From the NCBI GenBank assembly GCA_022559845.1, contig JAHNEJ010002062.1:1-64000 (forward strand): a DNA stretch of 64,000 nucleotides, in the 5' to 3' direction. Position 1 is the first letter of the stretch. Each line of letters begins with the position of its first letter. The DNA comes from Amorphophallus konjac (Eukaryota > Streptophyta > Magnoliopsida > Alismatales > Araceae). Below, in pieces: positions 22,106 through 33,925 of the stretch. A model generated the notes under the pieces. The model made no database searches and was not told the DNA's origin. It saw only the letters and a program-made list of their open reading frames with translations. The position numbers were made by a program, and so were the translations under genes.

Positions 22106-23593
22106 ATGGTGGATGCAAGGGGGGCCACCGTGGCCCCCTTGGCTTCTGTTCCTTTTCGACCTGGCTCCCCACCTTCTCTGCTTCCTGGTACTCCTCCTCC
22201 CCGCCCCAAGTCTTTTGCAGAGGTGCTCATCTCCTCTTTGAAGCCGCCCAATGTCAAAGGTTTTGTGCACGCTCCGGCATCTACAGACGGTGGAGAGCCG
22301 GCCGTGTTCTTCAACGCTGAGGAACTCTCCACCTCCTTGGAACCTTTTATGCATTCAATTGTTGCCCGCACTCCTTTCGGGAGACCAGCATACCCTGACA
22401 TCAGAGCTCACCTTACGCATCGTTGCAATTTCAAAGAGGATTTCATCATCAGTGCCCTAGACTCTCGTCATCTGCTTCTTCGGTTTCGCAATGAGGAGGA
22501 TTTCCTGACTTTGCTTCTGAAGGATAGCTTATTCGTTCATGGCAAGCTTTTCAAATTTTTCAGATGGTCATTGGATTTTTCGCCGGATGAGGATTCCCCA
22601 ATTCTGCCGATCTGGATTAATTTCCCAGGATTGTCGGTAAATTTTTTTATTGAACCGTTGTTGCGTTCTATAGCTGGTAATGTAGGAAAAGTATTGAAGA
22701 TTGATCAATCTACCTTAAATTTATCCATAACATCGGAAGCCCGTGTGTGTGTTGAATTGGATGTCTCTAAAATTCATCCGACAAGAATCTGGATTGGCAT
22801 TCCTGGAGGAGGTGCTTGGCAAGATATAGTCTACTTTGATTTTCCTCTGTTCTGTTCTGCCTGTGCTCGGCTTGGTCATACTTTGGAAAAATGCAAAGGT
22901 AAAAAACCCAATACTAGTTTGGCCACAGTCCGGATGTCTGATACACAACCTCTCCCACCTCACCAGAAAAAGAAAGTATGGATTCCAGTAGAAAGCTCCA
23001 AGAAAAGTTTTGAACTGGACACCACTCAGACATCAAGTGAGATTGAAGTCGGCGATCATTTTGGGTCCCTAAAACTCCTGGACGATTCAGTGTCAGATCC
23101 GAAAGTAATAAATTCTGCAGCAGATCGAATCAGTGACGGACTACATAGTCGGAACTCCTCTGAAGTGATTAAGGATTCTGAGAAGCTATGTGAAAATGCT
23201 CGTTTGAACTCAAAACCCAGCAAGTCACAACTGGGGACACATCATAATTTCAATGAAACTAGGAATACTGAACCATTAGTGAACTCTTATGCCACCGTGG
23301 AGCTCCCTTCAGACCAAACACACACTCAGCTGGGCATTAGTGCCCCTGTCCCAGAAATCTCTTTTCTTGGTGATTACTCTGCGTTGATTTTACAAAAGAG
23401 CAAGGAGCAGTTTGAGGGTCCAAAAGTCCACTGTCAGGAAGATGAACAATTTGCTAGCAGAAGGGCTATAGCAGATTCAGTTTCTGATGGCAATGCTACT
23501 GCTTTGTTGCTTGTTCGACAGGGTGCAATTACTAGATCTATGACTAGGTCAGGATCTATGGGCAATATTCCTGAGCTTCACATTTCCTCATGA
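22106..23593 (+). CDS. LINE ORF1, RNA-binding protein with DUF4283 and zinc knuckle
   Basis: 495 codons without interruption. Residues about 110-240 (HLLLRFRNEEDFLTLL, FRWSLDFSPDED, PIWINFPGL, VCVELDV) resemble the DUF4283 domain of plant LINE ORF1 proteins. They are followed by FCSACARLGHTLEKC, a zf-CCHC_4-type zinc knuckle, and a long polar tail of low complexity. In LINEs, ORF1 binds the element's RNA and forms the ribonucleoprotein. Its stop codon overlaps the ORF2 start as ATGA at 23590-23593. It is intact here although ORF2 is not. The first ATG at 22106 is about 75 bases into the element. Confidence 0.88.
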   Translation: MVDARGATVAPLASVPFRPGSPPSLLPGTPPPRPKSFAEVLISSLKPPNVKGFVHAPASTDGGEPAVFFNAEELSTSLEPFMHSIVARTPFGRPAYPDIRAHLTHRCNFKEDFIISALDSRHLLLRFRNEEDFLTLLLKDSLFVHGKLFKFFRWSLDFSPDEDSPILPIWINFPGLSVNFFIEPLLRSIAGNVGKVLKIDQSTLNLSITSEARVCVELDVSKIHPTRIWIGIPGGGAWQDIVYFDFPLFCSACARLGHTLEKCKGKKPNTSLATVRMSDTQPLPPHQKKKVWIPVESSKKSFELDTTQTSSEIEVGDHFGSLKLLDDSVSDPKVINSAADRISDGLHSRNSSEVIKDSEKLCENARLNSKPSKSQLGTHHNFNETRNTEPLVNSYATVELPSDQTHTQLGISAPVPEISFLGDYSALILQKSKEQFEGPKVHCQEDEQFASRRAIADSVSDGNATALLLVRQGAITRSMTRSGSMGNIPELHISS

Positions 23594-25596
23594 ATTTTAC
23601 AACTTGGAACATTAGAGGTATTGGGAATGAGACTTCTATCGGCATGGTTAAATTTCTTATCAAGAACCATAAACTTGACTTCATTACCCTGTTGGAGCCT
23701 AAAATCCATACTAGCAAGCTCGATGGAATCTATAGAAAATTGGGTATGAGCAAAGCTTGTGCAAATAATGATGAAATTGCCCACATCTGGGTTTTGTGGA
23801 GAGATCCTATTGACTTTTCGGTTGTTAGCAGGGACGACCAGCAAATTACAGTTGCCCAAGTCAATCTAGTCCACCCTTTATTCCATATCAGCTTTGTGTA
23901 TGCAAAATGTTCTTCATCAGAGAGAAGGGAATTATGGTCTTCACTAAACTCAATTCATTCTCAAATAAAAGGCCCTTGGACTGTTATAGGTGATTTTAAC
24001 TGTATTCTGAATCCTGACGAAAAGTTAGGAGGGAACCCACCTAATGCAGGTGCAATGATGGATTTCCAACAATGTATTTCTGACTGCTCACTTATAGATG
24101 CTGGATTTATGGGATCTAAATTTACTTGACATAACAATCAAGCAGGTAGCAAAGGAATTTGGGCTAGATTGGACAGGGTACTGACCAACACTGAATGGAT
24201 AACAACACTACCAATTTATGTTGAGCATAGGGAAGCTTCAGACCATGCACCATTATTAGTTAAATCTATCTCTGTCTTAAAAATCAAAAGTAGATTCTGT
24301 TTTCAAAGCATGTGGCCCAAACATGAGAAATTTCTTGAGAATGTTAAGCTCTGCTGGAACCTCAGCCCTGTGGCATCTTCTCCAATGACCACTCTCTACA
24401 TGAAACTAAAGCATATGAGAATCATGCTTCGTAGATGGAACAAGCTCACCTTTGGGAATGTCCACCAAAATTTAAAAGCTGCAGAAGATGAAGTTTTGCT
24501 AGCAGAACACAAATATGACCTGCAACCCACTGAGGAAAACTATTCTAACCTTGAGCAAGCCAGGACCATTCAATCAAGCAGACTGCTACAACAGGAAATA
24601 ATTTGGAAACAGAAGTCAGGAATCCGCTGGTTACTTGAAGGAGATAGAAACACCAAGTTTTTCCATGCTTCAACCATGGCCAAAAGACACAAGTAGAATA
24701 TCACTCACATGCGAAACCCAGCAGGCACTATGACTTCCAATCATGATGAAATGAAGGACATAGCTGTATCTCATTTTCAAAAAGCCTTCAGCTCTCAGAG
24801 TCACTACATACATGAAGCTTCTCTGAGATGCATTCCCAAACTGGTAACGCAGGAGGATAACACAAATCTTTGCAAAGTCCCAACAGATGAGGAAATTTTA
24901 AATTCTGTTAAAGTTCTTTCCCCAGACAGTGCTCCAGGTCCTGATGGATTCACGGGTGCTTTCTACCAATCCACCTGGCATATTATTGGTGAGCTTGTAT
25001 GCAGTGCAGTTAAAGAAGTTTTTGTCACTCAACAGCCTATTCCTCGAAGTGTCACCTCCACCCTAATAGCACTCATTCCAAAAATGGCAAATGCAATGGA
25101 TATTTCTGACTACAGACCTATCAGCCTTTGCAATTTCTTTTACAAAATAGTTTCATCTATTATCAATAAAAGACTTGCCACCATTCTCCCAAGGATTATA
25201 TCATTGGAGCAGTCTGCATTTGTGAAGGGGAGGCAAATTTCAGAAAACATTGCTTTAGCTCAAGAACTGACAAATGACTTGGGGAGGAAAACAAGAGGGC
25301 ACAATGTCATGTTCAAACTTGACATGGAAAAAGCCTATGATAGACTTGAATGGGATTTTCTTCTCATAGTCCTACACAAATTTGGATTTGATAATTCCTT
25401 CATTATGTTAATTGAAAAGATGATCAGCAATTGCTGGTTTTCAGTCATGTTAAATGGTGATACATCTGGGTTCTTTAAGTCCTCAAGGGGGGTGAGGCAA
25501 GGTGACCCACTTGCCCCATCTCTTTTCATCATTGCGGAAGAATCCTTAAGCAGATCCTTAAAGGAAGCTTTTTCAAGTGGTAGAGTAGAGTGGTAT
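23590..25596 (+). pseudogene. LINE ORF2, endonuclease and first part of reverse transcriptase
   Basis: It starts with the apurinic endonuclease-like domain (TTWNIRGIG, LLEPKI, VIGDFN, SDHAPL) and continues into reverse transcriptase (SAPGPDGF, YRPISL, FKLDMEKAYDRLEW, GVRQGDPLAPSLF). Stops interrupt it at 24127 (TGA, where a Trp is usual) and 24694 (TAG). At 25596 the frame is cut by the solo LTR, two codons after GRVEW. The product would nick target DNA and copy the RNA; this copy cannot. Confidence 0.9.
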
Positions 25597-28084
25597 TGTA
25601 ACGACCCGAGAATCCGATTACCGGGAAGGCCCGATAACCCGAGACTCGTACCGCCACCCACGAGCCCGAAGACTCGGAAGGGTTAAAAGGATGGTGTGAA
25701 AACTACACAAGCATCACAGATAATTGCAGAAATTAAACAGTTATAATATTAAGCAGGAAATAAATTAACATTTTACATGGTCCACAGTAAAATAACAACA
25801 ACAGCAACAGTAGTCCACGACTAGTACAGTGACAAGAAAGAAAAGTACAGCTACACGGGACATACCCCGGCTCTGACCTCTGGCACTACCTCTGGGCACC
25901 CGCACCACGCTGCGCTCCTGACGCGCTCCCCGAAGGTGGCGCCTCACCTGAAACACGGTGAAAACACGCAGGGAATGAGTCTCGGAACAAGACTCAGTAG
26001 GGATCTGTGGGAGATGATTTTTTATTAAGAATATTTTTTTATTATGATTATGGGTTTATTTAGATTATTTATTAGAGGTTTATTCGCGTGGGGCGTGCCA
26101 GTCACTGAGTGACAAATTTATTATGCGCACCGTCCGACTAACCAGACGATTATGGGTGATCGTGTCGGGACCCAAAACCCGCCGTACCATGAAGGCTACG
26201 ACGTTAATTACACCTCCCCAGAAGAGAGGAAACCCTTGATTAATCGCCAAAATAGAGAGGCCATGAGGCCCATAGATTATGCAAAGATGTGATTGCATGC
26301 AAGCACACAATATGGTAGTATTTGTTTATTAGGCCGGCTCCCGGTACAGGGCGGAGAACTTAGATCCGAGAACCATCATTACGCATAGTGAGAGCCTCCG
26401 GTCAGGCGTAACCTGACTTTCCGCTAATCACCATTCGATATACCGGAGAGTCAGATCATACAGGCATGCAAGGTGATTAGTGTTATTGTTTATTGCTTAT
26501 TTAGTCATTTATTTGTAAATTTAAGGAAGACTTTGGCAATTCCTGTCACTCGCAGGGTTGTCGATTAGTCATTGCCTTTTTATTTTGAGACTGCACATAG
26601 CGTTACGGTGCATACATATGGGCCCGGGAGGTGGGCCGAGTATGATCGTATTCGGGCAGACTTGTGTATCATCGGGACAATGTATGCCAGAGTATGGCAA
26701 ATTTGATATTTGAGAAATGAAGGGACACGGTTAAAACCCGGTCAAAAAGGAATTGAATTCAACGGCTTATCGGCCCAGGACAAGATCATGCCGTGACCAT
26801 AATGGGGTTAACCCCGAGATCTAGGTACGACCTGTCAGGGGGTCATCAATATTCCCATGCCCGGGGTCTAGAGGAGGTGAGAGCTCCGGAGTGAATACGG
26901 TCATGTTCATTATTCTTTATTTAGTTTTGTTATTATTATTTTTTTTTAAATACATGAATGCCCTTTATTTATTATTTACTTGTTTCTCTTGTTTTATTTT
27001 ATTAGTATTTTTTTTATTGGATGCATGCATCTTTTATTTCCTTTATTGACATTTATTTGTCATTTATTCATTCATTATTTTTTTTGTTGTTTATTTATCA
27101 CTTTTATGTTTTATTATTTTTATTGTCATTTATTTAACCATTATTTGTTTATTATATTTTTATTTATTTGTTTGTTATGATTACTATTGTTATTATTATT
27201 CATCATTTCCCCCCCTTTTTTTTACCTATATATATTTTCCCCCCTCACTTTAGTGTATAAAAGATGTTGTGCATATGAATGCACGAGTGTGTTTTTCTCA
27301 TGTTATTATTTTATTATGTCTTTATGCCTAGATAGGCAACGTATGTGCATGTGTGTGTGTGTGTTGAATTTAAATGGGACATGTGTTACGTGATTAGGTG
27401 TGTTTTACGTAAGATGATACATGCATGTGTACATGAGGGTGCATGAGTTTGTTTTGTTACGTGAAAATGGCGTGAGAGGCACAAGGAGTAAAACGGCGCG
27501 GGTATATGCATATGGTTAAAATGGCGTGGCGGTGCAGGTGCAGATGGCTAAAACGGCGCGCATCTTGTGTTGTTATTATTTTATATTTTTTTTTATTCAT
27601 GAAGGGGAAACACATGGCTTAATCCGCAGGTTTAGATGAAATTTCACGGTTAAAACGGCGTGCAAATACGTGAGCACGCCGGATAACGGTGTTTATTCTT
27701 TTTGCTTTATTTATTTTGTTTTGCTTTGTTTATTTTATTATTTATTATTTATTATTATGATATTTAGTTGTTGTTTGTGTGTTTTAATATTTTTTTATTT
27801 CATTTTTTTTTAATTTATGTTCTCGGTTTTACAAATGGTTAAAATATCCTGGCAAAGATCTAGTAGCGTCTCCCTAGACCCGGAGTGTTTGGGGGAAAGT
27901 GGAGGCATGCCCATGGAATGGGGTAAGCTCCTTAAAGGCCGGGAGGCCAGACACGGTGACCGGTGGACCCGAGTGGACAGAGGCCCCGAGGGAGACTCTA
28001 CGAGAGATACCGATGTGTCCACGGGTTATCCAAATCGGGACAGTGTTCGCCATTAAGGCAGTTTAATATTCACTCGGAGAGTGA

Positions 28085-28375
28085 TCATTTAAAACGGCAT
28101 GAGGATCAAAGCCTTAAAACGGCGCGGTTGAACCGGCGTGGAACGCTCAGGGAAAGGGCTTAAAACGGCACGGGAAACCGTAGGTGTAGGCTTAAAACGG
28201 CACCACAAAAAGTGAAAAGGAGGCCTTAAAACGGCACCACACAGGTGAAGAGGAGGCCTTAAAACGGCGCCACAAAAGTGGAGAGGGGAGGGCCTTAAAA
28301 CGGCACGCCCCTTTGAGGGCGCGCCGTTTTAAGGCGCGCCGTTTTAAGGCGCGCCGTTTTAAGGCGCGCCGGTTG
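28085..28375. repeat. TTAAAACGGC minisatellite and GGCGCGCCGTTTTAA repeats in the left LTR
   Basis: Units of about 30-38 bp, each beginning TTAAAACGGCGC or TTAAAACGGCAC, recur at least seven times. They are followed by GGCGCGCCGTTTTAA three times in the opposite sense, so the two groups can pair as a hairpin. The right LTR has one more unit of the first kind (about 44641-44685) and one fewer of the second. Confidence 0.9.
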
Positions 28376-30176
28376 CCAGTGGCACCGATTTAGCCCTGTT
28401 TCACGGAAACTGAGGTTCTATTGGTTTATTTTTGGACTTATTAAAATATTTTGGAAGATTTTGAAAGTTTATTAAGTCAGTCATTCATCGGATCGGTCCC
28501 GGGCCGTCCGGAAGTCAATCATAGGCTCGCGCGAGGTTCGCACTCGAGCGCGGCGACTGTTCCGAGTCAGGCCGACTAGTTTATTAAATGGTTTATTTAA
28601 CTCATTCGAGCTGAAAATTCAGCAGCATCTCCCCATCCCGGAGGATTTGTCAGGGAGAATCGGGGAGTACTCACGTGGCGGAGTAAACCCCTAACAGCCG
28701 GGTGGCGCAACGGCGGCCGGCAGACCCGAACGGAAAGGAAAACCCCGAGGTCCAGCCTGCTAGGGGCACCAAGTCCGTGGGTGAGAGCGGGCGGATGAGA
28801 CGACTCATTATGGGAGCGAAAATCCCGAGGACTAGCCTACGAGGGGTACGCGACCTGAGTCGACTCAAGGCTCAAGGCGGGACGACCAGTTAGAGAAGGA
28901 AACCCCGAGGGCCAGCCTACGAGGGGCACGCATCTCACGGCCACCACAAGGCCCACTAGGGGCTGTGGATTTGAAGTGTTGGGGATTAACCCAATTTATG
29001 TGCACTCACTGGCCTTCGGAGATCCATTACTGGAAAATGGACTCTTGCAGACCGAGCAAATTAGGATGAGAGGTCAGGGGAATGTTCCCCCTCCCCGGGT
29101 CACCGAATCTCAATAATGAAGTGACAAACGGCACGGTGGGAAAACTATGCGCAGTCAATAGATTAGAATTGATGCATGTAGGCATGCCTATATATATGCA
29201 TATGAATATTGATATGTTAACGAGATATCTGTCAGGCGATGCTTAGAAGACAACGACAAGGCACCTGGGGATGCCCTCATCTCCTCCTGTTCATGGTCGA
29301 GAATAGGAGGGGAAAGTAAGGGGATGGCCCGAGACGGGTCGGAGAAACGCACGTGTGTATGCACCTCCGGCGGTGAAACTTATGACATCCAGATGGAAGG
29401 AAAACCCCGGGGAGAAGGGGAGTAGTTGCTGTAGCCCAATGCGTAGCAGGGCATGATCGGCGCCGGGGCCGCAAATCCGGTGGACGCACATACAGACAGA
29501 AGAGGAAGCAAACGAGAGGGGTGACCACGGCGCCGGGCATGCCCACGTCCATTCGTTCTATGTACATCACCCTCCCCAGCGCCGGCACTATTGCACAGCA
29601 CCGTTTCACCAGTCGCAAGAAGAAAATGCAATGAAAGAAAAGGAACAGTGCAGAGGAAGGATAAGAGCATTAGACCCCTCGGCTCGTTGACATATCCATT
29701 CATTCCATAAACGAAAGGAACAAGAAAGAGCTAAACAGCCTATCATTCGGTGCCGGCGTTGTCGCGCGGTCACCATTTTCATTAACAGAGAGGGAAGAAA
29801 TTACAGAGGGGAGATGGAGAATCACAGAGACGGTGAGAAAAGGGGGGAAAATGGCTCATATCATCGCCCTCACCCCCTTCTCACTTACAGTGTATCAGAG
29901 AAGAAACTCAAACGGAGGGGGATCGACCGAGAAATCACGATGACCCACCTAAATAAACAAGGAAGCAGACGATCTTCTTCTCCGGCACTGGGAGGTTCGT
30001 GCAAGGCGGAGGACGGCAGCCGCAAGAGAACCCTCAGAGGAAGCTTTTCTCTCAAGAAACCCTCCCCTTCGAAGCTCTGATTGGTGGAGGCTCTTCGGCC
30101 GATCAGGACCTCTCTCTCCCCCTCCTTTCTTTTTTTTTAATTTCTTTTCTCCTCTTCCTTCTTTGTTTCGAAGGCA

Positions 30177-30190
30177 GGCTATATATAGCC
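30177..30190 (-). promoter_or_regulatory. TATA-like palindrome of the left LTR
   Basis: GGCTATATATAGCC is a perfect palindrome inside the LTR. The right LTR has GGCTATTATATAGCC at 46511-46525. It is the best candidate for the minus-strand promoter; it would place about 640 bases of U3 upstream. Confidence 0.55.
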
Positions 30191-30819
30191 TTTGTTAATC
30201 CGGCGCCCTGGAAAGGGGGCGCGCCGGATTTAACGGCGCCGGGGAACGAGTCCCCGATTGAATTAGCGCGCCGGATTTGGTGGCGCCGTATTAAGCGGCG
30301 CCGATGACCCTTCACGCGCCGTTTTAACTTGTTTGCTCGGCGCGGGTCAGCCGATGGGTCCGGGGATGGTTCCGAAAGTTCCCGTTGACTGTTCCTCTCG
30401 CCCTGGTCCTTGGAAAACCTTGACGGGGCGTTGACGAAGTTCTCGGCATGATGACTGGCCTTAATCGGAACTTCGTGTGCGTTCGGCTCGAGCATGCGGG
30501 TTTTCCGCTCACATGGTCTTGACACCGTAATTTGGGATGCCGGGCCGGCTTCACTTGTATTTGTAGCTTTTTGATTGCTTCTTCAGGGATGATCCCGAAT
30601 ACTCTCCCGAGCTCCCGGGTCTTGCCTTAGCGGCTGTTCATTGAAGCTGAGCATCTTTCATTTTCTTCTTTTCTATGGTCTCATCTTTTGTTCGGCTTCC
30701 GCCATTCTTTTTCTTCTTTTCTTTCTTTTCTTCTCTGTCGGCACAGGAGCACCTGATCAAAACTTAAGACCTACAGAAGCAGAAGTTAGGAAATGTTAGG
30801 AATATTTTCAGTGTCAACA

Positions 30820-30840
30820 AATGCCCCCCACCCGCGGGTG
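30820..30840 (-). promoter_or_regulatory. Polypurine tract of the 21-kb element
   Basis: On the minus strand the bases before the LTR read GGGTGGGGGGCATT, then TGTTGACACTG. A purine run in this place fits plus-strand priming and sets the orientation of the element. Confidence 0.7.
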
Positions 30841-31390
30841 TCGCGACAGAGGGACGAAAGAGCGGGACGTGCGGGTGCAACCCATGGCCCGTTTGAAAAT
30901 ATTGCATGGATCCTTTTTATTATTCATTCCTTTTATTTATTCTATTTTCATTTATCATCATTCATTTTTCATTTCGTCATTCATTTTTATTATCTCTCTT
31001 TCTTTTATATATAGCCTCATCCAAGCATGTAGGCACTCAATGACCACAAGCATAGGATAGCTATGTAGCATAGTTCCCCTATAACAGGGATAGGATAAGG
31101 ACAACGCCCACGATTCACGGACAGAGTGCGGCTCACGAAGCACAACTAAGGGAGATGTGCATACGTAAAGGGGACACTGCATAGAACGTACGCGTAGCAT
31201 AAATCACAATCTACACCCATGACTATTCCTCCATAGTGAAAGTGCAATTATATGGGTAGTGAACCCTAGACATAGGGATGTGCAGACGTTCTGCGTAACA
31301 CTGGAGGATTACTTTATCGCCTACACATACATTCGGGGCTCTCGACTTTTGGTAGCTTCGCACAACCCCCTTTTATTTCTTAATTTCGGG

Positions 31391-31812
31391 TTTCACCGTT
31401 CGGCGCGAGTTTCCTCATATGTCTCAATGGGGATTCCCGGCTACTAGGATTCGTCATATATTATGATACTATTGTGGATTTCACCGTTTGACGCGAGTCT
31501 CCTCATATGTCTCAATGGGGATTCCCGGCTACTAGGATTCATCCTATATTATGGTTTTATGATGGATTTCACCGTTTGACGCGAGTTTCCTCATGTGTCT
31601 CAATGGGGATTCCCGGCTACTAGGATTCATCCTATATTATGATTTTATGATGGATTTCACCGTTTGACGCGAGTTTCCTCATGTGTCTCAATGGGGATTC
31701 CCGGCTACTTGGATTCATCCTTACTTTAATTATAGGGTTTGTTGCACCGTTTTCACGCAAGTCTCCTCATTTGTTTCAGTGGGGATTCCTGGCTACTTGG
31801 ATTCACATTCCA
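31391..31812. repeat. Tandem array, 88-bp unit
   Basis: The motif CAATGGGGATTCCCGGCTACT recurs at about 31425, 31513, 31601 and 31689, with a variant at 31777, so the period is 88 bases. Each unit also has TTTCACCGTTTGACGCGAG. It is non-coding. Confidence 0.93.
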
Positions 31813-32544
31813 CTTATCACAATCATCATCATTTTTTTCCTTTCTTTTTTTTTCTTTTTTTTTTTTAAACGGGGGTAGGCAGCTTTTTCCTCACGATCAC
31901 CCTTTACGCGAGTGTAGAGATTTAAGCGTCCATGAAGTGTTAAGAAGAATTTATGACGTCCCTATGACTAAAGACCATTGCTCACATTATGTGCGAAGTG
32001 TAGGAGTTTCGCCTAGGGTATATCATGCGAGTTGTGCTAGCAACACACCTACGACTCTTCCCCTGGCCGTATGCACTCACCGAGAATTGGTTTTTTCATT
32101 CCTTAGTGTGTGTCGTGACGCACACGTATCCTGAATCAGGGCAACGTTACTTAGCAAGGAAGTACGCGGCCTTAGAAATTTGAAGGAAGCGTGTTAATGC
32201 TATACTATAGGCGGACATGCACGTGAGACAAGCAAGCACATAAACCACGTCATGATCATCATCCTCTTTTTTTTTTTCCTCTTTTTCTTTCTTCTTTTTT
32301 CTTTTTCTTTTCTTTCTTTGCTCTCTTTCTTTGTCTTCCCTTTTTTTTCTCTTCTTTTTTCTTTTGGTTTCTTTCTCTTTTTTTTTTCTAAAGGGCTTAA
32401 TGGGCATGCCCACAGGTTGGTGATTCTGGCGTCGGGGACCCGATGCCATGGCAGTGGAGGGAATGAGTCATATGTGGTAGTAAATCCCTAGAGGGATCAC
32501 GGGTTGGTATAAAATCAAAGGAGGTCTTTTCGTTCGTTAGTTCG

Positions 32545-33575
32545 GATAATATTTCCGATCCAAGGGTAAGAGGTTTGTCGACTTAGACCAAAGGTCATGA
32601 CGTCGAATGACTTGGCTTAGACGTAAGGTCATGACGCCAAGGGAGGATATGTAACAGCTTAGACATAGAGTCATGATGCCGTACAACTTGGCTTAAGCGT
32701 AAGGCCATGACGCCAAGGCAGAACATTTACCGGCTTAGGCGGAAAGCCATGACGCCAAACAAGGATATTTAACAGCTTAGACATAAAGTCATGACGCCGT
32801 GCAACTTGGCTTAGGCGGAAGGCCATGACGCCAAGGCAGAATATTTAACGGCCTAGACATAGAGTCATGATGCCATACAACTTGGCTTAGGCGGAAGGCC
32901 ATGACGCCAAGGCAGAATATTTAACGGCTCAGACATAAAGTCATGACGCCGCACAGCTTGGCTTAGGCGGAAGGCCATGACGCCAAGATAGAATATTTAC
33001 CGGCTTAGGCGGAAAGCCATGACGCCGGACAAGAATATTTAACGGCTTAGACGTAAAGTCATGACGCCGTACAGCTCGGCTTAGGCGGAAGGCCATGACG
33101 CCAAGATAGAATATTTACCAGCTTAGGCGAAAAGCCATGACGCTGGACAACTTGACTTAGGCGGAAGGCCATGACGCCAAGGCAGCATATTTACCGGCTT
33201 AGGCGGAAAGCCATGACGCCAGACAAGGATATTCAACGGCTCAGACGTAAAGTCATGACGCCGTAAAGCTCGGCTTAGGCGGAAGGCCATGACGCCAAGA
33301 TAGAATATTTACCAGCTTAGGCGAAAAGCCATGACGCTGGACAACTTGACTTAGGCGGAAGGTCATGACGCCAAGGCAGCATATTTACCGGCTTAGGCGG
33401 AAAGCCATGACGCCAGACAAGGATATTCAACGGCTCAGACGTAAAGTCATGACGCCGTACAACTAGGCTTAGGAATAAGGCCACGACGCCAAGGCAGAAT
33501 ATTTACCAGCTTAGGCGGAAAGCCATGACGCCAGAAGAAAATATTGAACGGCTTAGGCATAAAGTCATGACGCCG
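32545..33575. repeat. Tandem array rich in CATGACGCC, about 60-bp double unit
   Basis: Units such as CGGCTTAGGCGGAAAGCC followed by ATGACGCC repeat over 1 kb, in two alternating variants (AAGCC and AAGTC types). A larger block of about 184 bp is itself repeated between 33060 and 33450. The array contains TGACG every 30 bases or so. Confidence 0.92.
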
Positions 33576-33589
33576 TCGATAGAAGGAGT

Positions 33590-33925
33590 CTTTTTGTTCT
33601 TCAACTGGATGGAAGGGTAGAGTCACAAGAAGAAAAGATCTTTTTATTTCCTGGCTAGGCAGAAGGCCCGAGCCAAAGGTGAAAGGGTCTTTTTGTTGAC
33701 TGACTGGACGAAAGATTCACGCCAGAGGTAGAGGGGTCTTTTTGTTGTATGGTCAGACGGAAGGTCCGAGCCAAAGATGAAAGTGTCTTTTTGCTGACTG
33801 ACTAGACGAAAGGTCCAAGCCAGAGGTAGAAGAGTCTTTTTGTCGTCTGGCTGGACAAAAGGATCCAAGCCAAAGGTGAAAGGGTCTTTTTATTGACTGG
33901 CCAGATGAAAGGTCTGAGCCAGAGG
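33590..33925. repeat. Tandem array with GTCTTTTTGTTGACTG units
   Basis: Units of roughly 60 bases alternate between GTCTTTTT and GAAAGGTCCGAGCCA blocks. They appear related to the preceding array by the GAAAGGCC...GCC theme. Confidence 0.8.

Larger units (their letters stand above)
26006..30819 (-). repeat. Left (3') LTR of the 21-kb element
   Basis: 4814 bases from TGTGGGAGATG to GTGTCAACA (plus strand). It contains AT-rich T runs (26900-27250), a cluster of TTAAAACGGC minisatellite units (28085-28375), and a TATA-like palindrome at 30177-30190 for minus-strand transcription. Open frames inside are repeated in the right LTR and have no recognisable content. Confidence 0.95.

Noticed and set aside
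26980..27393. Phe/Leu-rich frame resembling a membrane protein
   Set aside because: It translates T-rich low-complexity LTR sequence and is copied at 43341-43804.
26080..30525. Many open frames shared by 26.0-30.8 kb and 42.4-47.2 kb
   Set aside because: They repeat because the two regions are LTRs of one element. None has protein motifs, and several overlap on both strands.
32147..32491. Lys/Glu-rich coiled-coil-like frame
   Set aside because: It is the antisense reading of a CTTTTT-rich tract.
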